Source: Isochrysis galbana
Lineage: Eukaryota > Haptophyta > Isochrysidales > Isochrysidaceae
NCBI GenBank assembly: GCA_018136815.1
Contig: CM030931.1
Coordinates: 6,964,399-7,028,398 of the forward strand
Length of the DNA: 64,000 nt
Direction of reading: 5' to 3'
Below the pieces are notes generated by a model. It was not told the DNA's origin. It searched no databases and saw only the letters and a program-made list of their open reading frames with translations. This document shows, piece by piece, positions 19,665 to 28,415 of this stretch. How positions within the stretch are numbered: the first letter of the stretch is position 1; each line of letters starts with the position of its first letter. The position numbers and the translations under genes are program-made.

Positions 19665-20234
19665 CCTGCCGCCGCCACGACGCGATGTGCACCGGTTCCC
19701 CCCGCGGGGGCGCCGTGCGTGCGCATTTGTTCCGGGGTGCACGCCCGGGTCGCACATTATACGTAAACGAGGCGGTGTACGTTAGATGCAATCACCCGCG
19801 GGGGCGCCGTTGCGTTGGGCCCCCCCTGTTCGGGAGACGAAACCAGCAAGACTCCGTGAGGCGCTGTCGAGCAGAGGAGTGCTGCGAGGGCTGTCTGGAC
19901 ATTGGACATTGGCGCTCGCCAGCCACGCGTCGACGGCCCCAGCGTCGAGGAGGTAGATAGAGGTCGTTGTCGAGTACGAACGCGGGCGATTCCTGCGAGG
20001 GGCGGGTTGGGGCGCGGTCAGGATGGACTATTTTGTGGCCAAGGCAGTCGTGTGCACGCGCTGTGGGGTGCCCGGGGTGCTCCGCGGGTGACTTCCCTCC
20101 CTGCTCTAGGCACCAGATGAAGGATGAAGGTTGGGCGCCTGATCGCGCGGACGGATCTCGGGGGAATCGCGTGTCATGTGTCATGAAACAACGGCCCCGA
20201 AATAACCTTATCGTCCCCGCGGCGCGACCGCCAA
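19665..20234. repeat. Palindrome-rich array module plus unassigned GC-rich DNA
   Basis: 19680-19745 carries the module GACGCGATGTGCACCGG...CCCGCGGGGGC...CGTGCGTGCGCA in the orientation opposite to the arrays at 32.6 and 49.8 kb. A second copy lies at 19245-19290. From 19790 to 20234 I see no gene. Confidence 0.5.
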
Positions 20235-20437
20235 TTCTTTACTGTTAGAGCCCCAACGCGTGTGCAGAGGGGGGGCGAGGGGGGCGGTAAAACCCACCAT
20301 TTTCCTCGGGAATTTTTCGTGGCGGCAGGTGAGCCCCCCGGGAGTTTTTATGGGCTTGGGGGGACGGTCAAAAAATGCAGCCCCCCCCCACATGTTAGTG
20401 GTTATAAATCATAAATCAGCGTTTGACCGCCCTATGG
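20235..20437 (+). repeat. ~200-bp dispersed repeat ending TTTGACCGCCCTAT (copy C)
   Basis: The clearest member: GCGTGTGCAGAGGGGGGG start, GGACGGTCAAAAAATGCAGC block, TTATAAATCATAAATC and the terminal GCGTTTGACCGCCCTAT. Compare 7590-7795 and 18290-18475. Confidence 0.6.
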
Positions 20438-20719
20438 GTGTGGGTGGGTTTCATGTTGCATGTTGTGTTCATGTGGAAACTTGAAGCAAGGGCAAGAGAT
20501 GTGCAAGAAGAGGGAGTGAGTGCAACGTCGCAACGTCGAAGGGGTGCGGGGTGCAGTGTGCAGTTTCCGGGCTTGAAGCTTGAAGGCGCCCTCGTGGTGC
20601 AAGAGACAAGAGAGCGCCGTCGTGAGTGCCTCGCCCCCCTCCATTGATGTCGGGGTTGGTTTATGAGGCTCCTGTTTTCGCGCGCGCGCTTGCGCTTGCG
20701 CAAAACGTCACTGTGAGTT

Positions 20720-21706
20720 ACCACCATCTCTTGACAACTAAGTTTATACTTAGTTCAGCATGGGGGGGCGCCTCGCGTCCCCCCTCTCAGGCACCAACTC
20801 CCCTCCGGGGGGCCTGTCGGTCAACCCCAAGCTCTGCCTTCTGGCATGAGCAGGGCATTCATCACAACAACCCAGACCCCCAGTGGGCGCGGGTCGCGAG
20901 CCGCACTCCCAGGCCCGCATGGGCCTGCTCTCGTACTGACTCCCCCCCCCACCCCTGGTCGCCAGGCAGACAGGGGCCTCTGGGTGGCACCCAAGGCCAG
21001 CGAGGCGAGCGAGGGAGAGGCAGGGGGGGCCAGGGGCTGAGCCCCAGCCTCCACTGCCCCCTGAGCTGCCCTTGCTGGCCCACTGGGTGCCCCTGAAGGA
21101 CCTCTGAGAGCAGGCCGTGGCGCGCCGCATGGCGACGCGCCGCAGGGAGAGAGGTGGAAGAGAGCGAAGCGAGGGAGAGGGGGGGATTTGCACCCCCCCC
21201 CGATGGAGTGTGGTGAGAAACGAGACCCGTTTGCGTTAGCAAACGGGCGGAGAGGGGCGGCTGGCGACAGGAGGAAGATGAGAAGGGGGAGACTCAAGAC
21301 TCAAGACGCCTACGGGAACCAAGGTGGCAGAGGTATCTCGAGGCGCAGTCTTTTATTTCTCGAGGACAGCTCGCGGCGAGAGCTGTAAGGGCCGTTCTTC
21401 TTCACGACGAGAGGTTCCTCCCCCCCCCCGGTGCTTTTTCCCGGAGAGTCGGCCGGCGTCGACCGGTCCGCCTCAATGGGTTTTCCCTCATTTTAACTTG
21501 TGGGGAGTTAGAATGGGAGCCGGGGGCATGCGAGGGGGGAGATTTGGAGGGGTGCATAGGAGTATGTATCTGTGTCAACAGCACGCGCCAAGGTGTACGG
21601 GCAGGTGCGCTGAGGGCTGTCGTGTTGGTACCGGGCTAGTGGGAGTAGTGGTACTAACGCTCAGTTGTTTTATTGTTTTATTTTTATTATCACCACCATC
21701 TCTTGA
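20720..21706 (+). mobile_element. Complete AACTAAG retroposon with 15-bp target-site duplication
   Basis: Flanked by ACCACCATCTCTTGA at 20720-20734 and 21692-21706. The element proper (20735-21691, ~957 bp) starts with the perfect palindrome AACTAAGTTTATACTTAGTT and a GC hairpin, and continues with C-rich, Leu/Pro-looking sequence. It has a GGGGATTTGCACCCCCCCCC / CGTTTGCGTTAGCAAACG hairpin block (shared with 58975-59165 reversed) and a T-rich 3' end (tattgttttatttttattatc-like). No ORF with family resemblance. TSD length and T-rich end fit retroposition driven by a LINE enzyme. Confidence 0.8.
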
Positions 21707-21899
21707 AAATAGAAACACACGTCGTCCTAGCCAATGGCAGGGAGCAACTTTCATCTAGAGTAGTCGGAGAAACCTCTACTTTATTAGCTAGAGGTCTAAG
21801 GCTTAATCTTCCCCATAGACATGGGTCCGTTTTGAGGATCTCCATCAAGCCTCTCGAGACTCTCTTTCTCTCCTCTTGGGGGGTTTGCTGGCGGTGGGC

Positions 21900-22328
21900 G
21901 GCCCGGCTCTCCCAAGAGGCGGGACCAGAGCTCTCGAGGCTCGCCGCCGCCGCCGCCCCCCCCCACCGCCCCCGCCTCCGCCACACCCTCCCCTTCTCTG
22001 CCTCCTCTCCGCCCCCTCGTCTCTTCTCCCCTCGCTCCCTCTCTCTCCTTCTCTCTTCTCTCTCTCGCTCACAGTCTCTCTCTCCTCTTCCCCCGCCGGC
22101 CCCCCCCCCCCCCCCCCCCCCCCGGCGAGGCGGTGAGGAGAGGGGCGAGGGGCGCGCGCGGGGGGGGGGGGGGGCGGCACAGGGCGGCGGCGGCGGCGGC
22201 GGGGGAGAGGGGGAAGCCGCATTGACGAGACGCGGCGGCTCGCGGTGCACGTCGGCTTCTCCCGCCTCTCCCTCGCTCCCTCCCCGCCGCCCGCCTCCCC
22301 CCCCCCCCCCCCCCCGCGCGCGCGCCCG
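21900..22328. repeat. CT-rich and poly-C/G tracts upstream of the ADP/ATP carrier gene
   Basis: CT-rich from 21960 to 22100, poly-C 22098-22122, poly-G 22162-22174 and poly-C near 22290-22312, immediately before the ATG at 22329. Such pyrimidine-rich DNA also precedes PLAA, GH5 and the S1/PPR pair, so it may be a promoter feature here. ORFs across it are artefacts. Confidence 0.7.
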
Positions 22329-25010
22329 ATGGCGAGCCAAGCTAGAGGGGCCCTTGCGCTCATTCTCGTGCTCCGCCTTGCCCACGCCCACGCCTTTGCG
22401 CTCGTGCCCCACCTCCGAGTCTCCAGCCTTCTCCCGGCTCTCGGAGCCGCAAGCCGTGCGCGCCACATCCCCATCCTCGCGATGGAGCTGGGCGATGAGC
22501 CTGCAGAGCCGGAGACGTTGGAGGACCCGCGGCCCGCATGGGTCCCCTCGTGGGTTCCGCCCACAGAGGAGCTTCAGAAGCTGGTGAGATGGAGCCTGCA
22601 GCGCCAGCGTGCACGCTCTTATCGCTCGCTGCACAGGGTCACAAATCCGCGGCCGCCCTGCGGGCCCCATCGACTCACACTTCGTCCCACGAGGCAGGTA
22701 CCTCTGGCGCTGATGTTCTTTTGCATCCTCTTCAACTACACCATCCTCCGCGACACAAAAGACGTCCTTGTAGTGACAGCGAAGAAGTCGTCCGCAGAGG
22801 TGTGTCCGCTCATCACTCTCAGATGCAGCCTTCTTTCAAGCCCATCCCAGTCCCGCTCGCTATCTCTCACGACCCCTTCCCACGCGCCTCTTCGCCCCGG
22901 CTTACCACAGGTGATCCCATTCCTTAAGACGTACATCAACCTTCCCGGCGCCGCCGCTTTTGTTGTGGTGTACTCAGCGCTTGCTAACCGGCTCAAGCGT
23001 GAGGCTCTCTTTTATGCTGTCCTCCTCCCTTTCCTCGGCTTCTTTGGAGCTTTCGGCTGGCTCATCTACCCGCTCCAATCCATCCTCCATCCTCACGCAC
23101 TGTGCGATACTCTGGCGGCCTCGCTGCCTCAAGGCTTCGCTGGTCCGATCGGCGTTGTGCGCAACTGGACCTTTTCGCTCTTCTACTTCCTCGCAAACAT
23201 GTGCGTATGCCCGCTTCCGTCGCGGATGTGATCACCCTTGGCGCGTCAGTGGCCAGCCACTGATGCGTGCCATCATCTCGTCCAGATGGTCTCAGCGCTT
23301 TTGCCACTGGAAGGTCGTGGGCTGTGATCAGGCGCTCAAACCAGCAACTGACCGCTTCTTTCCAGGTGGGGGTCTGTGGTGGTCTCGCTAATGTTTTGGG
23401 GCTTTGCCAACGAGATCACAACGGTCCAACAGGCCAAGAAATACTACCCTCTCTTTGGTATCTTCGCAAACATCGCGCTCGTGTTTTCAGGCCAGTTCAT
23501 TCGTTACACCTCAAATCTGAGCACAAAGCTCCCGGTATGAGATGATTCTGCGAGCACTGCCACCATGCAGCCACGAGCGCGAATTTGCCTGCGATCAAGC
23601 AGCCTCTTTCTCATGCTTACTGTCTCTGCTCGATTTGATAGGCTGGTGTTGACGCATGGGGAGTGGCCCTCAAGCTTCTCATGTCTGCAGTGGTCGTTTC
23701 CGGGGGAGTCATCGCTGGATGCTACAGGTACCTCTCCACAACCGTTGTCGCAAAGATGGACCTTGCCGACAAGGCCACGGTGAGCAGCATCCCTACTGCC
23801 CTCCGCCTCCAATGGCTTCTTCTCATCCAGCCCCTATCCGGCGACAGGTCAAGAAGAAGAAGAAGCCCAACATGTCGCTGCGCGAATCAGCCGCCTACCT
23901 CTCATCTTCCAAGTATATCCGCAACCTTGCAACTCTCGTGATTGCCTACGGCATGAGCATCAACATCGTCGAGGTGACATGGAAGGCGAAGCTCAAGCAG
24001 GCAAGTCACCCTCCACACAAACGTCCGGCGCTCGCAAGTATACTGCTCTCGTCAGTACGCCTACTCCCCGCGCACACGTACGCTCTGTAATCATTGCACA
24101 TGTCCGCCTTGCCCACCAGGCGTTTCCCAACCCGTCTGCCTATTCTGCCTTCATGGGCCAATTCTCATCGGTGACTGGTCTTGTCACGCTGTGTGCGATG
24201 ATCTTCGGGCGTTTCGCCCTCAACAAATGGGGGTGGGGGCCCTCGGCGCTCATCACGCCGGTGGTGCTCCTCGTCACTGGCGGCGCCTTCTTCGGCTTCA
24301 TCTTAGCGGGAGACGCGATTTCGCCTTTGGTCGCAGCCTTGGGCACCACACCGCTCTTCCTCGCCGTCGTATTTGGAGCCGCGCAAAACGTGCTATCGAA
24401 GGCTGCCAAGTATTCGCTCTTCGACCCATGCAAGGAGGTGCACTGCCGTATAGCCATTCCCCAAGTCACGCCCACCGTGGCGTGCATCGGGCTATTTGGG
24501 CGCGGTTTCCCCGTGGGGTCATTTGGCCCGGCCCTTGCGTGCGCCGCATGCACTGGACCCCAACCGGCTTGTCTGTCTGCCAAGCAACCCCCCCTCGCAT
24601 CCACCCACCACCCACCCAACGCGCAGATGGCTTACATTCCCCTAGATTCCGAAGCCAAGACGAAGGGCAAGGCGGCAATCGAAGTGGTGGGAGCCCCCCT
24701 GGGAAAATCTGGAGGCTCACTCATCCAACAGGCATGCCGCTCCGCCCCCTGCCCCCCCCTCCCGCTCCCCACAACAACAAGGTGATACGGGCGAGGTGCA
24801 ATGCCGGTGCACGTCGTGGCCAATGCCGCAGTCACGTGATATGGCTACTGCGAACATGTTCAGGTGCTCATTTTCTCCTTCGGTTCGCTCGCCGCGTCGA
24901 CACCCTACCTTGCCGGGTTCCTCGCTATCATAATTGGCGCATGGATCGTCGCCGCTCGCTCGCTCTCGCAACAGTTCAACGACAAGATGGCGGCGCAAAT
25001 GAATGACTGA
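22329..25010 (+). CDS. NTT: Plastid-type ADP/ATP carrier (nucleotide transporter, TLC family), 9 exons
   Basis: Exchanges ATP and ADP across the plastid envelope (family knowledge). Exons: 22329-22583, 22698-22799, 22911-23200, 23366-23534, 23642-23779, 23848-24000, 24120-24437, 24627-24731, 24864-25010; phases agree and give 558 residues. Residues 1-~55 form a signal peptide plus transit region (ALALILVLRLAHAHAFALVP, an ASAFAP-like site). The carrier follows with FNYTILRDTKDVLVVTA, VIPFLKTYINLPGA, then WTFSLFYFLANMWGSVVVS, FWGFANEITTVQQAKKYYPL, EVTWKAKLKQAFPNPSAYS, KYSLFDPCKEMAYIPLD and KSGGSLIQQ. All are hallmark segments of the family, including FDPCKEMAYIPL and the K-x-x-x-D/R charged TM residues. 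Introns after exons 6 and 8 use GC donors (caggcaagt, caggcatgc); the other six use GT. Confidence 0.95.
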
Positions 25011-25800
25011 GATCACCGTAATGCGCATTGCACTTGGGATAGCCGCACAACTCGCAGGTTGTGGAGTTGTAACCCTGCACGTCCCATCACGGCATTTGCA
25101 CCGCGTGCTTTTTCTGTTCTCTGCTCAGCTCCCACGCGAGGGGTGCTGGTACCTTATGCGTGATCAGTGCACGGGCATTGGACCAGCTTCTTGGCAGCAA
25201 CATCAACGGTAGAAACAAGGCTGCGTTTCACATGCTTCGACACTCACATTACCGTGTGGGCTGTAACGCAACCACCAAGCTCAGCTCATCCATAGGATTA
25301 GGGGAGGCTATATGTGCGTGTGTCATCCCTAAGAAGCTCAACCTACAAACTGAAAACCGTAACCGAATAGCTTCGCGAGCTCATGGCGCACGGCAGTTCT
25401 GCGCCACGGAAGTATGGAGCGCTGTGAGCTTTCGCATACGGATCGGAGGGCATTGAGTTGTTGTTGGTCATGTGTGTCTTCTTCCCTTCCCGGAGTCGTC
25501 AAGCAGACGCCGTGATGACCCCTCTTTCTTAGGCCCTTTGTGGACCTCCCCCCGTGCTGTGTGCCCCGGCACCGTGGTACAGGGCGAGCGCTTCTTTTGC
25601 CCCAAGGTGGCCTAGTTCTCCTTACCAATACCACCCGCTAGACCTAAGTGCCCCTGTTTACTGTTTTCATCGAAGACGAAGACGAAAATGACAGGGCTGG
25701 TATAACTAGTATAATGAGTGACAACCTCAAACACATAGCACATAGCGCACGCGCGCTGAGCCTAACCGAAATACTCGCATAAGCCCGGACTACAATCGAA
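25011..25800. other. Gene-free stretch
   Basis: The 3' flank of the ADP/ATP carrier. No recognisable gene or repeat until about 25800. Confidence 0.4.
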
Positions 25801-25839
25801 AATATGATAACAACTACTCCGGGGCTAGGCCGAACCACA

Positions 25840-26045
25840 TCCCCCAAAAACAAAATTCTAATCGCAAATTTCGATTTCGAGACCAAAATCTGCATACCAG
25901 GGCTTGAGACCATGCCATATGCCATGCGGAATGCGGGATCCGAGATCCGAAGCTGTGTGTCTTGTGCGTCAGTAGCAACACGGGGAACTGTTCAACTGTG
26001 AGTGGGGGCGCGTACCTTACACGAATATTCATGCCTACAGCCTTA
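25840..26045 (-). repeat. ~200-bp dispersed repeat (copy 3, reversed)
   Basis: Reverse complement of the blocks at 12985-13165, with a short duplication around GGGATCCGAGATCCGA and CATATGCCAT. The CGAATATTCATGCCTACAG end at 26022-26040 matches closely. Confidence 0.7.
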
Positions 26046-26690
26046 CAGCCTCCAGATGGGCAAGAATGCATGCAACACAACTCGCGTTCCGTCAAAAGAG
26101 GGCCAGCTGATAGTTTTGTTTTCGTTTAGAATGTTATGTCAGCATTGAGTTGGAAGGCGCGTGCGCATAGCAACTTTCCCCCACGGTACCCCACCCCACT
26201 TTTCGGAACACGCCTAACGGTCGACGGCAAGCTGGACAATGTCGATGTCCGATGTCCAACCAAGGGCCCTTCTCTGCCGCGACGTGGCGCGCACGCGCGA
26301 CGCGCACGTCTCCGCTGTGTCCACCTCGGACGACAACGAGGCGATGCGCAACAACACTCGACGGCGCAGTGACCGAGTCGAGCTCCAGCGGGTTGCAGCC
26401 AAGGAGAGGGCGCCACCTCGGACAAGCCTTCTGGCGCGCGCGATGCGTTGCCGTGTCGACATCACCATGCTCGACGGCGCAGCGACCGTACATGTCGCAT
26501 CCGCGATCGACCCTTTTGTTTTAGAAGTTGTTTGCGTTTCTATGTTCCCTCCTTGCAGGCTAGTCACTAGTCACCGTCGCAGGGTCCTAGCATTCGCCCA
26601 TTCGCCCTCTTTGCCCTCGCCTCCTTTGTCGCCTCCCTTGTCGCCTGCTTGCCCCTCGCCTTGCTGACCTCCTTGCGTGCTCCTCGCGTT
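26046..26690. other. Gene-free stretch
   Basis: A block near 26085-26125 (CCGTCAAAAGAGGGCCAG, AGTTTTGTTTTCG) recurs diverged near 13585. The rest shows no gene. GAGGCGA-type short repeats (reversed) occur at 26600-26690. Confidence 0.4.
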
Positions 26691-26694
26691 TTTA

Positions 26695-27160
26695 GGCTAA
26701 GTCGCGCGTTTAGGTATCGCCGGTGCAAGGAACCGCCCCCATGTGTACCATAGGTTTCCAGGATTTGCATCGCCCTTTCCAATGACTCGAAGGAGTTAGC
26801 TAGAAGTTGTGTGTCATCCGCGAACTGCGAGAGTCTTAACTCTCTCGGTCCTATCGTGATTCCCCTCATTTCCGGGTCGGCGTTGACTAGCTAGGCGTGT
26901 TAAGCCTTCGGCCACCAGGAGAAAAGCGAGAGGCGATAGCGGGCATCCATGGGGCATGCCGCAGTGTATCGTGAAGGGGTTGCTACGTCTCCCATTAGCC
27001 TTGATCCATCGCGTCGGGAGTGAGTCCACATTTGTTAATAGCGCTAGCCATCTAGAGTATCCGGGGCCGAAGCCCAACGCTCGTATCGCTTTATGGTAGT
27101 AATCCCAACTTACTCTATCGAAAGCTTTCTCCCAGTCTATCGCGAGGGCTGGGAGGCGGA
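26695..27160 (-). pseudogene. LINE reverse transcriptase fragment, frameshifted
   Basis: Reads ALAIDWEKAFDRVSWDYYHK, then CGMPHGCPLSPLAFLLVAEG, and in a shifted frame LRLSQFADDTQLLANSFES. These are the blocks around the catalytic FADD of non-LTR retrotransposon RT. The frameshift is caused by a doubled CTAG (CTAGCTAG at 26887-26894). The 5' side runs straight into a GC minisatellite at ~27165; no endonuclease or tail seen. Confidence 0.85.
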
Positions 27161-27164
27161 TTGC

Positions 27165-27750
27165 AGGAGGCGAGGGGGCCTCGTTCGGCTGCACGTGGCG
27201 GCGGTGAAGGCGGCGGCGGTGAGGGAGGCGGTGGTGATGGTGGTGGCGGAGACGGCGGCGGTGGTGAGGGTGGCAAGGTGAGTGAGGGAGGCGGCGGTGA
27301 GGGAGGCGGCGGTGAGGGAGGCGGCGGTGAGGGAGGCGGCGGTGAGGGAGGCGGCGGTGAGGGAGGCGGCGGTGAGGGAGGTGGAGGCGAGGGCGGCGGT
27401 GGTGAAGAAGGCGGTGGCGGGGAGGGCGGTGGCGGTGAAGGCGGTGGCGGGGAGGGAGGCGGGGGAGAAGGCGGCGGCGGTGAGGGAGGCGGTGGTGATG
27501 GTGGTGGCGGAGACGGCGGCGGTGGTGAGGGTGGCGGAGGTGAGGGAGGCGGCGGTGATGGAGGCGGCGGTGAAGGAGGCGGCGGTGAAGGCGGTGGCGG
27601 CGAGGGAGGCGGTGGTGACGGCGGCGGCGGCGAAGGCGGCGGCGGTGAAGGCGGCGGCGGCGAAGGCGGCGGTGGCGAGGGAGGCGGCGGTGAGGGAGGC
27701 GGCGGTGAGGGCGGTGGAGGCGACGGTGGCGGAGGGGCGTCGATCTATTT
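27165..27750. repeat. 15-bp minisatellite, GGCGGCGGTGAGGGA type
   Basis: About 37 units of a 15-bp motif with purine variants; translates as endless GGGEG. It abuts the LINE fragment on the left and a TATCC/GGATA palindromic stretch (27775-27930) on the right. The long ORF over it should not be annotated as a protein. Confidence 0.92.
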
Positions 27751-27774
27751 AAGGTGGCCGGGAGAATAAGACTA

Positions 27775-27935
27775 AGTTTCTGATACCCGGATATTCCGAA
27801 TATCTGGCATAACTGGCATGTCTCATGTCTGCCCGACTATCAGTATCTACCTGGATATTCCTAATGAGCTCCAGAGGTATCCGGAAACTATCTGGATACC
27901 AAATCTGAACTCCAACCAGATATCCAGATTGCTCA
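27775..27935. repeat. CCGGATATTCCGAATATCTGG palindromic stretch
   Basis: Repeated GGATAT/ATATCC words: imperfect palindromes near 27783-27805 and scattered CTGGATA(c/t) and TATCCAGA words to 27925. Probably a small foldback element; no ORF. Confidence 0.5.
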
Positions 27936-28415
27936 AATCAAACCTGTTACGGGTCTTACTCATCATCACACGTGTCCCAGTCCATTAGACGCACCGCGAC
28001 CGATTCACAGTAGTTAACAGATGGAGAGGCAAGGCCGAATATAGACAAGGCCGAATATGCAACATAGTACAATATGTAGTAGGATCATATCCAGGAGTAT
28101 ATCCCAAGATGGATGCGATCGTTGTTGTTGCCTCTTCTTCTCCCTCATCAGCTCTCTCACACACGTACTCTGCTGCCGCTCCTCTCTCTCTCGTCCCTCT
28201 AAGAGGTCTACTCCTCTCCTCGTCGCTCTCTTCTCCAGACCCCTCCTTTTCCTAATCTTCTTCTCCCTCCGCATGGTTGGCTCTTCCTCTCTCTCTCTCT
28301 CTCTCTCCCCCCCCCCTCCCCCCCCCTTCCCCCGCGCTTGCTGCGCGCGCCCAGACGACCACCTTGGAGAGGAGGCGACAAGAACCACTGAGCGCTCGCG
28401 GCGGACGGCGCGCCG

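Noticed and set aside
21690..22670. 300-residue ORFs on both strands upstream of the ADP/ATP carrier
   Set aside because: They run through CT-, C- and G-homopolymer tracts and have only biased composition; the real exon starts at the ATG at 22329.
27165..27750. 200-residue glycine/glutamate-rich protein
   Set aside because: It is a direct translation of a 15-bp minisatellite; no N- or C-terminal domain, and another frame is equally open.
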